Positions 26,632-36,050 are shown, counted from the stretch's first letter. The stretch is 64,000 bases of DNA from Coralliovum pocilloporae (GCF_030845175.1 NZ_CP132542.1:496001-560000), one strand, 5' to 3'. The notes: generated by a model from the letters alone, not told the origin. A program made the numbers and translations.

Positions 26632-29600
26632 CTTTGCGCGCTCCTTCTTTGTCATAGAAGACCTGTCCGGTCACTTTGACAGCGTGATACTGACCACGAG
26701 ACCAGGCGTAAAGGCGATCACCTTCCCGGTTGAAACCGTTCTTGCAGGTGGCAAGCGCGATGGAATGACCAAGCGCCGCACTCCAGTAAGACGAGGTCAC
26801 GTGACCCAGCATCGGGATCGGCTTCGGTGCATTCGGATCTTCGATCACCTGCGCACCTTCGTCCAGAACCACTTTCGGATCTTCCGTCACAAGGCCAACC
26901 AGATGCTTACGGTCTGTCCGGGAGGTGTCCTCACGGGTATAAGACCGCTTGCCGATATAGTCTTTCTTGTTCGGAGAGACGATCCAGCTCATGCCCGCAT
27001 CCTGCGGAGTGATGGTTCCGTCCGTATCCTGACCGGCGATGATGTAGCCTTTTTCCGCGCGCAGCACATGCATGGCTTCTGTGCCATACGGCGTAATGCC
27101 ATGCGGCTTGCCAGCTTCCATCACAGCTTCCCACATGGCGAGGCCATAGCGGGTCGGAACGTTGATCTCGTAACCCAGTTCACCAGTAAACGAGATCCGG
27201 AAGACACGGGCAGCAACACCAGCCACTTCACGATCCTGAACACTCATGAACGGGAAGTTCTCAGTAGACCAGTCCTGTCCTGGAGCCAGAGCTTCCATCA
27301 CCGCACGGGCTTTCGGGCCACCAACGGAAACCGTTGCCCACTGCTCGGTCACAGAGGTGAAGTAGACTTTCAGCTCAGGCCATTCTGTCTGGTGATACTC
27401 TTCCAGCCAGTCGAGAACACGAGCGGCACCGCCGGACGTGGTCGTCATGTGGAAGTGGTTCTCACCAAGGCGCGTGGTCACACCATCGTCGAAGATCATG
27501 CCGTCTTCACCGCACATTACACCATAGCGGCAACGACCGACGCCAAGCTTCAGCCAGGCATTGGTGTAGACGCGGTTGATGAATTCTGCGGCATCCGGAC
27601 CCTGAATGTCGATCTTGCCCAGTGTCGAGGCGTCAAGGACACCAACACCATTGCGAACCGCCAGACATTCACGGTTGGTCGCGGCATGGATATCTTCGCC
27701 ACCTTTCGGGAAATACCATGGGCGCTTCCACTGTCCCACATCCTCAAACTCAGCGCCGTTTTTCACATGCCAGGAATGAATGGAGGTGGTGCGGACCGGG
27801 TCGGACAGATCACCCAGCTCACGACCAGCCAACGCACCGAATGTAACCGGCGTGTAAGGCGGGCGGAATGTGGTGGTTCCGGTTTCCGGAATGGAGCGAC
27901 CAACAGCTTCCGACAGGATTGCCAGGCCGTTGATGTTGCCGGTCTTGCCCTGATCGGTACCAAAGCCGGTCAGAGTGTAACGCTTCATATGCTCCACAGA
28001 TTCGAAGCCTTCGCGAGCGGCCAGACGAATGTCGGCTGCCGTTGAATCGTTCTGGAAGTCGATGAAGTGTTTCTTCTTGGAACGGCCCACAGGGCTGTCC
28101 GTCGGGATCAGCCATGCAGCGGTTGGCAGGCCTGCATCGGTTTCTTCAGATGCCGGAGCACCAGCAGAAGATCCGTCGCCGAAACCTGCAACCTGGGCAG
28201 CTTCAGCACCAGCGGCATCACCGCCGGAGAGACAGGAACCCAGACCGAATTCACCATTTGCACCGCCAACAGACGCACATTTCTGAGCATAGAGAGCAGG
28301 TACGAAACCGGCTTTCTCGTCATCATAGCGCAGCTTGCCCTGAGACTGGCTGAACAGGTGAACAACCGGGCTCCAGCCGCCGGAAACCATCAGAAGGTCA
28401 CAGGACAGGCTGATTTTGGAGCCGGAGACATCCTTGCCGTCAAAGGCCATCACTTCAACGCCGGTGACTTTCTTCTTGCCGTTGGTCGTGACAACGCCAT
28501 AGCCGTCCATGATGCGGATGCCGGCAGCACGAGCCTGCTCAACAAAAGCACCGGTCGGATTCTTGCGGGTATCGACAATAGCGACGATCTCGGCACCAGC
28601 CGCCTTCATGTCCAATGCGGCTTCATAGGCGCCGTCATTGTTGGTGAAGACAACAGGCTTTTTACCAGCCAGTACGCCAAAACGATTGGCATAGGTCTGG
28701 GCACCGGAGGCAAGCATGACACCAGGACGGTCATTGTCGGCAAAAACCAGCGGACGCTCATGAGCACCGGTTGCCAGCACCACACGCTTGGCGCGGAAGT
28801 GCCAGACGCGCTGACGGACATTATCCGGAGATGACGCTTCGCTGGTATGATCCAGACGACGCTCAAGACCAATCAGATAGTTGTGGTCGAAATAGCCGAA
28901 GACCGTCGTGCGCTTCAGGACAATCACATTGTCCATTGCGTCCAGCTCTGCAGCAACCTCGGCCGCCCAGTCAGAACCGGCCTTGCCATCAACCGTACGG
29001 TTGACGTTCAGAAGGTAGCCGCCGAATTCCTGCTGCTCATCCGCGATAACCACGCGAGCACCGGTTTTGGCAGCAGCCAGGGCAGCCTGCAGACCGGAAG
29101 GTCCGGCCCCAACGACCAGCACGTCGCAGTGACGGTGGATATGGTCGTAATAATCGGGGTCCGGATCTTTCGGCGCCACGCCCCAGCCGGCAGCTCTCTG
29201 GATCGCAGGCTCAAGCACATTGTGCCAAAGCCATGGAGATCCAAACATGGTCTTGTAGTAGAACCCGGCAGCAAAGAACCGGTGGAAGACACCATTGATC
29301 GCCTGAACATCAAAGTTCACAGACGGCCAGCAGTTGACACTGGTTGCGACCAGGCCATTGAACAGCTCAATCTGTGTCGCCTTCGGGTTCGGTTCTGTCC
29401 GGTCACCGGTGCGAAGCTGAACCATTGCGTTCGGCTCTTCCGTACCGGCAGACATGATGCCGCGCGGACGGTGATACTTGAACGACCGGGCAACAAGATG
29501 CACACCATTGGCCAGAAGGGCTGATGCAAGCGTATCGCCTTCATACCCCTGATAGCTCTCACCGTTAAAGGTGAACGACAGGGATTTGGTCCGGTCGATA

Positions 29601-29635
29601 CGACCGCCCTCTTCAATACGATATGACTGTGTCAT
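26624..29635 (-). CDS. soxA: Sarcosine oxidase alpha subunit
   Basis: 1003 residues, full length. N-terminal 2Fe-2S-like fold segment (SFTFNGESYQGYEGDTLASA), an NAD/FAD Rossmann domain with VVGAGPSGLQAALAAAKTGA near residue 175, and a C-terminal GcvT/THF-binding half (YTNAWLKLGVGRCRYGVM, ISFTGELGYEINVPT). The complex oxidises sarcosine to glycine with O2 and passes the carbon to THF, giving methylene-THF and H2O2. Shares one base with soxD. Confidence 0.96.
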   Translation of the reverse strand: MTQSYRIEEGGRIDRTKSLSFTFNGESYQGYEGDTLASALLANGVHLVARSFKYHRPRGIMSAGTEEPNAMVQLRTGDRTEPNPKATQIELFNGLVATSVNCWPSVNFDVQAINGVFHRFFAAGFYYKTMFGSPWLWHNVLEPAIQRAAGWGVAPKDPDPDYYDHIHRHCDVLVVGAGPSGLQAALAAAKTGARVVIADEQQEFGGYLLNVNRTVDGKAGSDWAAEVAAELDAMDNVIVLKRTTVFGYFDHNYLIGLERRLDHTSEASSPDNVRQRVWHFRAKRVVLATGAHERPLVFADNDRPGVMLASGAQTYANRFGVLAGKKPVVFTNNDGAYEAALDMKAAGAEIVAIVDTRKNPTGAFVEQARAAGIRIMDGYGVVTTNGKKKVTGVEVMAFDGKDVSGSKISLSCDLLMVSGGWSPVVHLFSQSQGKLRYDDEKAGFVPALYAQKCASVGGANGEFGLGSCLSGGDAAGAEAAQVAGFGDGSSAGAPASEETDAGLPTAAWLIPTDSPVGRSKKKHFIDFQNDSTAADIRLAAREGFESVEHMKRYTLTGFGTDQGKTGNINGLAILSEAVGRSIPETGTTTFRPPYTPVTFGALAGRELGDLSDPVRTTSIHSWHVKNGAEFEDVGQWKRPWYFPKGGEDIHAATNRECLAVRNGVGVLDASTLGKIDIQGPDAAEFINRVYTNAWLKLGVGRCRYGVMCGEDGMIFDDGVTTRLGENHFHMTTTSGGAARVLDWLEEYHQTEWPELKVYFTSVTEQWATVSVGGPKARAVMEALAPGQDWSTENFPFMSVQDREVAGVAARVFRISFTGELGYEINVPTRYGLAMWEAVMEAGKPHGITPYGTEAMHVLRAEKGYIIAGQDTDGTITPQDAGMSWIVSPNKKDYIGKRSYTREDTSRTDRKHLVGLVTEDPKVVLDEGAQVIEDPNAPKPIPMLGHVTSSYWSAALGHSIALATCKNGFNREGDRLYAWSRGQYHAVKVTGQVFYDKEGARKDG

Positions 29636-29940
29636 CAGGCTTTCTCCTTCGCAGCCCGAAGCGCATCCAGGTCAGGACGCTCATCGTCAATCTTGTAAAC
29701 CGCAAGGATCTCGTGGCTCACCGTGTCACGCACGGCATTGAACCAGCGACGGCAACCCTGGGCGTGCATCCAGCGTTCCTGATGCAGACCTTTTGTATTG
29801 GTCTTCATGAACAGGAAGTCGGCCCATTCCTTGTCATCCAGAGCTTCCGGGTCTTCCGGACGCGCGATGTGCGCCTCGTGACCATAGCGAAACTCGATTT
29901 CATCACGTTCCCCACACCAGGGGCATTTGATCAACAACAT
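29635..29940 (-). CDS. soxD: Sarcosine oxidase delta subunit
   Basis: 101 residues. Zinc-site pattern CPWCGERDEIEF at residues 6-17 and HAQGCRRWF near 59-67, where His and Cys complete the site. Typical SoxD size. Located between soxB (13-base gap) and soxA (1-base overlap), so co-translated. Confidence 0.95.
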   Translation of the reverse strand: MLLIKCPWCGERDEIEFRYGHEAHIARPEDPEALDDKEWADFLFMKTNTKGLHQERWMHAQGCRRWFNAVRDTVSHEILAVYKIDDERPDLDALRAAKEKA

Positions 29941-29953
29941 CGTTCAGCCCTCC

Positions 29954-31201
29954 TTAGTGAGCAACACCGGCAGCGCCGTGTTCGTCGATGAGGTAACCGG
30001 TTTCAAACCGGTCCAGTGTGAAGCCCTTGTTCAGCTCATGCGGCTCATCATTGGCAATCGTGTGGGCATAGACCCAGCCGGAACCCGGGATAGCCTTGAA
30101 GCCACCGGTACCCCAGCCGCCATTGATGTAGAGACCCTGAACCGGAAGCTTGGAAATGATGGCAGTCGCATCCGGGCAGGTATCAACAATACCGCCCCAC
30201 GTCCGCATCATCTTCAGGCGTGAGAAGATCGGGAACATCTCAACAAGCGCGTTGATCTGGTGCTCAATGATGTGGAAGGAGCCACGCTGACCATAGGAGT
30301 TGAATGCATCGATACCGGCACCGATAACGAGCTCACCCTTGTCGGACTGGCTCACATAGACGTGCACGGCATTGGACATGACAACACATGGATGAACAGG
30401 CTTGATCGGCTCAGACACAAGTGCCTGAAGCGGGTGGCTCTCGACCGGCAGACGAATGCCAGCCATGTCAGCCAGAACAGACGAGTGACCAGCCACACAG
30501 ATCGCAACCTTCTTGGCCTTGATCGTGCCCTTTGTGGTCTCAACGCCGGTAACCTTGCCGCCATCACGCAGGATATTGGTGACTTCACATCCCTGGATGA
30601 TATCCACGCCGCGCTGGTCAGCACCACGGGCATAGCCCCACGCAACCGCATCGTGACGGCCAACACCACCGCGCCGCTGCAGGGTCGCACCCATAATCGG
30701 GTAACGCAGATCCTTGGACGTGTTGATGATCGGGCAGAATTCCTTGACCTGATCGGCATTCAGCCATTCGGCATCAATACCATTCAGGTTGTTGGCATTC
30801 ACACGACGAACCGAGTCACGAACATCCTGAAGCGTATGCGCCAGGTTCATCACGCCGCGCTGGCTAAGCATGATGTTGTAGTTCAGGTCCCGGGACAGGC
30901 CTTCATAAAGCTGCAGGCTCTTCTCATAGAGATGAGCACTTTCATCCCAGAGATAGTTCGAGCGGATAATGGTGGTGTTACGGCCGGTATTACCGCCGCC
31001 AAGCCAGCCCTTTTCCAGAACCGCCACATTGGTGATTCCGTGCTCTTTAGCCAGATAGTAAGCCGTTGCAAGGCCATGCCCGCCGCCACCGATGATGACA
31101 ACGTCATACTCGGATTTCGGCTCGGGGCTACGCCATTGACGCGGCCAGTTCTCGTGGTAGCTCAGCGCATTGCGCGCAAGCGAAAAGATCGAATAGCGCA
31201 T
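29954..31201 (-). CDS. soxB: Sarcosine oxidase beta subunit
   Basis: 415 residues. Standard SoxB opening [19 protein letters not shown]-type FAD motif [33 protein letters not shown], and the histidine in [16 protein letters not shown] that carries covalent FMN in characterised homologues. C-terminal [17 protein letters not shown] 31201 is used because it gives the family N-terminus; ATG 31216 is possible. First gene of soxBDAG, 149 bases after the GlxA-type regulator on the same strand. Confidence 0.96.
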   Translation of the reverse strand: MRYSIFSLARNALSYHENWPRQWRSPEPKSEYDVVIIGGGGHGLATAYYLAKEHGITNVAVLEKGWLGGGNTGRNTTIIRSNYLWDESAHLYEKSLQLYEGLSRDLNYNIMLSQRGVMNLAHTLQDVRDSVRRVNANNLNGIDAEWLNADQVKEFCPIINTSKDLRYPIMGATLQRRGGVGRHDAVAWGYARGADQRGVDIIQGCEVTNILRDGGKVTGVETTKGTIKAKKVAICVAGHSSVLADMAGIRLPVESHPLQALVSEPIKPVHPCVVMSNAVHVYVSQSDKGELVIGAGIDAFNSYGQRGSFHIIEHQINALVEMFPIFSRLKMMRTWGGIVDTCPDATAIISKLPVQGLYINGGWGTGGFKAIPGSGWVYAHTIANDEPHELNKGFTLDRFETGYLIDEHGAAGVAH

Positions 31202-31286
31202 TCTGTGTCCGCCCATTCAAGGAAGTATCGCGGACACTAGAGCCGATAATCAGTAAAATCGCTTCAATGAGCGCGACCATCAGGTG

Positions 31287-31320
31287 CCGCAAATGCGACA
31301 TCAATGCACAAATCCGACAT
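31287..31320 (-). promoter_or_regulatory. 15-bp direct repeats upstream of soxB, candidate activator site
   Basis: On the + strand 31287-31301 and 31306-31320 match at 12 of 15 positions (both contain CAAAT-CGACAT), period 19. Read on the - strand each is ATGTCG-ATTTG. The 11-mer TGTCGCATTTG recurs upstream of the dimethylglycine dehydrogenase gene. A target of the adjacent AraC-type regulator is plausible. Confidence 0.5.
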
Positions 31321-31350
31321 GAATACGGAGATTCAACCAAACAAGAGGAA

Positions 31351-32319
31351 TTACTGCAGAGACCGACGCTCTTCACTCGGCGTCCGCTGGAAGTGTTCCC
31401 GATAGCACTTGGTGAAATGGGAGGCGGAAACGAAGCCACAGGATATTGCGATCTGCAGGATCGGCTGACTGGTCTGCCGCAGCAGAGATTGTGCTTGCTC
31501 CAGGCGGAGACGCAGATAATAGCGGGTTGGTGTACAGCCGAGATATTTCTGGAAAAGACGTTCCAGCTGACGGGACGACAGGCCCACAGTCGAAGCCAGT
31601 TGCGAGCAGCTCAATGGATCCTCAATAGAGTTCTCCATAATCTGCACCACATCCAGCAGCTTGCGATGAGTAATGCCCAACCGGGCGCGCAAATCGATTC
31701 TCTGCGCTTCCTCGCCTCGACGAATGGAATGGTGCAGACTCGATTCGGCAATAGCCATTGCCAGACGGTGACCATGCTGAATAGCAACAAACTGCAGCAT
31801 CATATCCAGTGCAGCAGTTCCACCGGCGCAGGTATAGCGATTCCGGTCCACTTCATAGAGTTCGGACGAAACATCAATATCAGGGAACTCTTCCCGGAAG
31901 GAGTTGATGTTCTCCCAGTGGATGGTGCAGCGATAATCGTTCAGGAAGCCAGCCTTTGCCAGATAATAGCTGCCGGTACAGACCGAGCCGATGGACGACC
32001 CGCGCGAAAGCAGGAAGCGCAACTGTTTGGCCAGAGCCGGATGTGACTGGACACGTTCCACATTCACCCCTGCGCAGACGAGAACGAGGTCTGCACGCTC
32101 AATGTCCGCAACAGATCCATCCACATTGATGGACAGGCCATTGCTGGCCATTACCGGTTCGCCATCAACAGAATAGACGCCCCAGTCATAGAGTCGTTTT
32201 CCGGACAGACGATTGGCAATACGAAGCGGCTCGACCGACGATGAAAACGAAATCATCGTGTAATCAGTCAAGAGAACGAACGCGATAAACTGACGGTCCA
32301 GATCTTCGCTACTCTGCAC
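31351..32319 (-). CDS. GlxA-family AraC-type regulator (GbdR-like)
   Basis: 322 residues. N-terminal DJ-1/PfpI-like sensing domain (LVLVCAGVNVERV, and SVCTGSYYLAKAGFL with the elbow cysteine) and a C-terminal AraC double helix-turn-helix (LSCSQLASTVGLSSRQLERLF and ILQIAISCGFVSASHFTKCY). This architecture is that of GbdR, which activates betaine, dimethylglycine and sarcosine genes in Pseudomonas. It stands directly upstream of soxBDAG, so the same role is likely, though effector choice cannot be read from sequence. CdhR/ArgR-like relatives share the architecture. Confidence 0.88.
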   Translation of the reverse strand: MQSSEDLDRQFIAFVLLTDYTMISFSSSVEPLRIANRLSGKRLYDWGVYSVDGEPVMASNGLSINVDGSVADIERADLVLVCAGVNVERVQSHPALAKQLRFLLSRGSSIGSVCTGSYYLAKAGFLNDYRCTIHWENINSFREEFPDIDVSSELYEVDRNRYTCAGGTAALDMMLQFVAIQHGHRLAMAIAESSLHHSIRRGEEAQRIDLRARLGITHRKLLDVVQIMENSIEDPLSCSQLASTVGLSSRQLERLFQKYLGCTPTRYYLRLRLEQAQSLLRQTSQPILQIAISCGFVSASHFTKCYREHFQRTPSEERRSLQ

Positions 32320-32590
32320 TATAAAACCTCCGCGCTCAGCCCCGGAACGGGCTGGCGAGATATAACATTATGCGATCCGTGCACCCTCTGCCAAGAGATG
32401 TGGCACGGTGTCAAGACTGATCACTACCCTAAAAGCCTTTTGACGAAGTAAACTTATTCACTAAGCGACATAAAAAGTCGACCTCAATAACAACGAGAAT
32501 TGCGATCAACCACTGGCGCGGTTACGCTGACTTCAATCAGCCTTCCCATTCCGCGATCAGGCGGGATAAGACATTCAGGAGAGAATTTTC

Positions 32591-33436
32591 ATGAAACTTG
32601 TGCGGTTTGGACCTCCGGGTGAAGAAAAACCGGGCCTGCTGGACGCGGACGGCGTCTTGCGCGACCTGTCTGGCATCATTCCAGATGTGGCGGGTGCTGT
32701 CCTGCTGGACGAAGAACTGCAACGCATCCGCGATCTGGATCACGCAGCACTGCCAGCCGTCGAGGGCTCTCCACGCCTTGGCCCGTGTATCGGTCAGGTT
32801 GGCAAAATCGCATGCATCGGTCTCAATTACTCCGACCATGCGGCAGAGACCGGCATGGAAGTTCCCCGTGAGCCCATCCTGTTCATGAAGGCCACATCTG
32901 CAATCACCGGTCCGGATGATGGCATTGAAATCCCGCGCACCTCAGAGAAGACAGACTGGGAAGTGGAACTTGCGGTCGTCATCGGCAAGCAGGCCAAATA
33001 TGTCAGCGAAGACGACGCCATGTCTCATGTGGCGGGTTATTGCGTCATCAATGATGTGTCCGAGCGAGATTTCCAGGCCAAGCGCAAAGGACAGTGGGTC
33101 AAGGGTAAGTCAGCCGACACATTCGGCCCGCTGGGGCCCTGGTTTGTCACCCGCGACGAGATTGCCGACCCGCAGGACCTCAAACTGTGGTGCAGCGTCA
33201 ATGGAGATATGCGTCAGGACGGCTCCACAAAAACCATGGTCTATGGCGTCAGCTTCCTCGTCTCCTACCTGTCTCAGTTCATGAGCCTGCAGCCAGGTGA
33301 CATCATCGCCACAGGAACCCCTCCCGGTGTGGGCCTTGGCATGGACCCACAGACCTTCCTGAAACCTGGCGATGTGGTCGAACTCGGTGTCGAGGGTCTC
33401 GGAACACAGAGACAGGTTGTCAGAGCCGCAGAGTAA
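32591..33436 (+). CDS. Fumarylacetoacetate hydrolase family protein
   Basis: 281 residues. FAH fold core: CIGLNYSDHAAETG, EPILFMKATSAITGPDD, the metal ligands in DWEVELAVVIG, GYCVINDVSERDFQ and the terminal GDIIATGTPPGVGLG. Family enzymes act on fumarylpyruvate, ureidoglycolate, acylpyruvates or oxaloacetate; sequence reading does not decide which. AGGAGAG lies 9 bases before ATG. Probably co-transcribed with the YcaQ-family gene 24 bases downstream. Confidence 0.92.
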   Translation: MKLVRFGPPGEEKPGLLDADGVLRDLSGIIPDVAGAVLLDEELQRIRDLDHAALPAVEGSPRLGPCIGQVGKIACIGLNYSDHAAETGMEVPREPILFMKATSAITGPDDGIEIPRTSEKTDWEVELAVVIGKQAKYVSEDDAMSHVAGYCVINDVSERDFQAKRKGQWVKGKSADTFGPLGPWFVTRDEIADPQDLKLWCSVNGDMRQDGSTKTMVYGVSFLVSYLSQFMSLQPGDIIATGTPPGVGLGMDPQTFLKPGDVVELGVEGLGTQRQVVRAAE

Positions 33437-33460
33437 TAGCGTAACAGGCTACAGATTCAC

Positions 33461-34687
33461 ATGGCCAGTAACAGCGATAGCACACTCAGCAACAGGCAGG
33501 CGCGGCGTATCGCGCTTGCCGCCCAGGGCTTTCTGCCCCAGCGCCGTTCTCTCAAACGGTTCGACAGGCGGCATCTGGATGACGTGTTCAAGCACACCGG
33601 CCTGCTGCAGATTGACTCTGTCAATGTTATCGACCGGGCTCACTATCTGACGCTCTTCGCCCGCCTCGGGGCCTATGACAAGAGCTTGATAGACAAAGCT
33701 GCCCATATACCGGGCAAACGTGACCACTATTTCGAATATTGGGGGCATGAAGCCTCTATCCTGCCCGTGGAGCTCCAGCCGCTGCTGCGATGGCGCATGG
33801 AACGGGCCCGGAATTTTCGTGGCCTCTGGCGCGGCATTGCAGACTTCGTGAAAGAGAACCCGCACAAGCTGAAAGCCGTTCTGGATGAATTACGGGACAA
33901 CGGCCCGAGTGGTGTTTCAAACATCGGCAAGGATGAACAGCGGACATCACCCTGGTGGGGTTGGCATGACACCAAAATCGCTCTCGAGTTTCTGTTCTGG
34001 ACCGGAGATATCACATCAGCCGGTCGTCATAATTTCGAGCGCATATATGACCTGCCCGAGCGAGCGCTCCCATCAGACATTCTCAACACGCCAACACCCG
34101 ATGAGCCCGAGGCCCACCGGGCCCTCATGACAATCGCAGCCAGATGTCACGGGGTTGGCACAGAAAAAGACCTCCGTGACTATTTCAGACTGGACGCGGT
34201 GGATGGCAAGCGGGCCTGCCAGGAACTGGTCGAAGAAGGCACGCTTGTTCCCGTTCATGTGGAAGGCTGGTCCCATCACGCCTATCTGTACAAGGACGCA
34301 CGTGTTCCGGCCCGCGCCAGATGCCGGGCCCTTCTCGCCCCCTTTGATTCGCTCATCTGGGAGCGCAGTCGTACGGAGCGGCTGTTCAACTTCTTCTACC
34401 GTTTGGAAATCTATACGCCCGAACCAAAACGGCAATATGGCTATTACGTCCTGCCTTTCCTGTTGAACGACAGTCTGGTCGCACGAACAGACCTCAAAGC
34501 CAACCGTCAGGACAGCATCCTTGAGGTTCGTGCCACCCATAGCGAGAAAGGAATCGACCAATCAGTTGTTGTTCCGGCCCTTGCGGAAGAGCTTTCTCTG
34601 ATGGCCAGCTGGCTGGGGCTTGACGCCATTCGAATTCACGAGAAAGGCGACCTGAGCACCGCTCTCTCAAAGGAAATTCACACCTGA
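33461..34687 (+). CDS. YcaQ-family winged-helix DNA glycosylase-like protein
   Basis: 408 residues of the HTH_42 (PF06224) family, to which interstrand-crosslink glycosylases YcaQ and AlkZ belong. The catalytic-type QxD appears in GLLQIDSVNV near residue 48, followed by DRAHYLTLFARLG, YFEYWGHEASILP and three winged-helix modules with GVGTEKDLRDYFRL and ARARCRALLAPFDSLIWER. Likely a DNA repair enzyme; substrate not provable from the sequence. Confidence 0.87.
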   Translation: MASNSDSTLSNRQARRIALAAQGFLPQRRSLKRFDRRHLDDVFKHTGLLQIDSVNVIDRAHYLTLFARLGAYDKSLIDKAAHIPGKRDHYFEYWGHEASILPVELQPLLRWRMERARNFRGLWRGIADFVKENPHKLKAVLDELRDNGPSGVSNIGKDEQRTSPWWGWHDTKIALEFLFWTGDITSAGRHNFERIYDLPERALPSDILNTPTPDEPEAHRALMTIAARCHGVGTEKDLRDYFRLDAVDGKRACQELVEEGTLVPVHVEGWSHHAYLYKDARVPARARCRALLAPFDSLIWERSRTERLFNFFYRLEIYTPEPKRQYGYYVLPFLLNDSLVARTDLKANRQDSILEVRATHSEKGIDQSVVVPALAEELSLMASWLGLDAIRIHEKGDLSTALSKEIHT

Positions 34688-34780
34688 AATCAAGCCTCTG
34701 GCAAGCCGTGCGGATTCAAATACGCAATCCCTTTAACATCAAGGCGCAAACGGAATCAGCACTTTAACTGATGGAAAATT

Positions 34781-34795
34781 CTGATTTTAAATCAG
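34781..34795. repeat. Short palindrome CTGATTT-T-AAATCAG
   Basis: Perfect 7+1+7 inverted repeat in the convergent gap between the YcaQ-family gene and the CxCC protein. May be part of a terminator; no T-run on either side. Confidence 0.4.
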
Positions 34796-34835
34796 GATGA
34801 TAAAACCAATTCCGAATTCTACCTCTCAGCCTCAT

Positions 34836-35342
34836 TCATGAATGCCCGACCTGCTGATGAACCATCTGACGAGTACCCTTTTCCTGCACAAAGGGCAGAA
34901 GAGGCGTCAGGTTTGCGACCGCATCCAGCAACGCTTCCGTATTGTGCCCTTCACAGACCAGAAGTGCAGCAGCCTGGGCACTGAACCGGTCATCCCTGCG
35001 GATACACTGGATGACCCGCAACAAATGCCGCTCATGGTCGGTCACTTTGTGGCGGCAACACTTGCAATTGGGATTGTTAAAATGAAACCCGGTTCTGCGT
35101 GCTGTTCTCATGCGACTGAGCACGGCCATAACAGACATCCCAATGGCAGGACCGAATGTGTCACCGAAGAGGTGACACGCCTGCTCAAAAGCCACCTCCC
35201 AGTGCGGATGCTCCCGGTCGGCATAGGCCGTGCAAAAAATTCGGGCGACCTTCAGAAGATTTGTCTCAATCTCATCAAGCCTGGCTTCCTTGACGGTGAA
35301 GTCTTCTGCTGAGCTCCACTGCATGCGGCGTCGGTTGGTCAT
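34836..35342 (-). CDS. Hypothetical protein with NCKCC motif
   Basis: 168 residues, not recognised. It has an N-terminal helix rich in charged residues, GDTFGPAIGMSVMAVLSRMRTAR in the middle, and a cysteine cluster FNNPNCKCCRHKVTDHER that could bind zinc or an Fe-S cluster, followed by helical RHLLRVIQCIRR and LLVCEGHNTEALLDAV. The cysteine spacing and flanking His suggest a small metal site. Alone on the - strand between the YcaQ-family gene and pseudoazurin, so context gives no clue. Confidence 0.7.
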   Translation of the reverse strand: MTNRRRMQWSSAEDFTVKEARLDEIETNLLKVARIFCTAYADREHPHWEVAFEQACHLFGDTFGPAIGMSVMAVLSRMRTARRTGFHFNNPNCKCCRHKVTDHERHLLRVIQCIRRDDRFSAQAAALLVCEGHNTEALLDAVANLTPLLPFVQEKGTRQMVHQQVGHS

Positions 35343-35384
35343 AGTCAGTTATCCGTTTGCAGCAGGCAGCTGCGGCCAGTGTAA

Positions 35385-35426
35385 AAAAGCGATAGAAGGA
35401 AGTCGGCATAATGAAACCGACTTCCT
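35385..35426 (-). terminator. Terminator of pseudoazurin gene
   Basis: 10-bp perfect stem AGGAAGTCGG / CCGACTTCCT (35397-35406 with 35417-35426) with a T-run a few bases after it on the - strand, 33 bases past the pseudoazurin stop. Confidence 0.75.
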
Positions 35427-35458
35427 ACGGGTCAGTTCTTCGCGTCTATGAATGAAAG

Positions 35459-35947
35459 CTAACTTGCGAGGAGACCGTCAGCCTCAACCTGTTCCCAGAG
35501 CCTCTTGAAAACCCTCTTCGCCTTGCCGCGCTGTTTGACAGCTTTGGCCGCTTCAAGATTGTGAGCAACGCCATCACCTTTGACGATCACGAGTCCCACC
35601 ATGCCGAGAGAAACATGCGGCGTGCACATGTACCCATAGATACCGGGCTTCTCGAACGTGACAGAAATCTCCTGATTGATCTTGCCCTTCCAAGGCTCAG
35701 CGCCTTCAGGGATCATGCCCTTGATCGATGCTGAATTATGCCCTCGATTGGTCGGCAGAAACGTCACGGTATCCCCTGCTTCAACAGTCTGGATAAGCGG
35801 GTAGAATACATTGCGCATTTTGCGATGATCCGGATGCTTGTTCAGCATCTGCACTTCGTGAACTGTTGGCGCAGCCAATGCGGGCCGGGCAATTGCCAGA
35901 CTGGCCATACCGACAATCAAACTACGACGGTCAATCAAAAGGGTCAT
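35459..35947 (-). CDS. Pseudoazurin (type I blue copper protein)
   Basis: 162 residues with a signal peptide (SLIVGMASLAIARPALA before APTVHEV). Copper ligands: His in TNRGHNSASI and the loop CTPHVSLGM, i.e. Cys-x2-His-x4-Met as in pseudoazurins. Periplasmic one-electron carrier, best known as donor to nitrite or nitrous oxide reductase; no denitrification gene is in this window. A C-terminal helical extension (AKAVKQRGKAKRVFKRLWEQ) is typical. ATG 35947 with AGG upstream is chosen; ATG 35956 is possible. Confidence 0.92.
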   Translation of the reverse strand: MTLLIDRRSLIVGMASLAIARPALAAPTVHEVQMLNKHPDHRKMRNVFYPLIQTVEAGDTVTFLPTNRGHNSASIKGMIPEGAEPWKGKINQEISVTFEKPGIYGYMCTPHVSLGMVGLVIVKGDGVAHNLEAAKAVKQRGKAKRVFKRLWEQVEADGLLAS

Positions 35948-35979
35948 CGCGGACATCCTGTTGCGAGAGCAAAACAAAC

Positions 35980-36050
35980 TGATTTGGTGAGTCAAAATCT
36001 TTCTTGACTTCAATAGTCAGCAATATCTAAAAACATGACTATACAAGTCA
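35980..36050. promoter_or_regulatory. Three TGACT-N5-AGTCA operator-like sites
   Basis: 36005-36019 and 36036-36050 are both exact TGACT-N5-AGTCA; 35980-35994 is TGATT-N5-AGTCA. They lie between divergent pseudoazurin and the VOC gene, with centres 25 and 31 bases apart. This is the expected arrangement for a dimeric regulator binding cooperatively. I cannot assign the regulator. Confidence 0.6.

Noticed and set aside
26684..28045. 453-codon open frame on the + strand
   Set aside because: Antisense to soxA, whose protein is clearly conserved; the frame has no domain features.
35980..36050. FNR/NnrR box before pseudoazurin
   Set aside because: FNR boxes are TTGAT-N4-ATCAA; the sites here are TGACT-N5-AGTCA with different spacing and halves.
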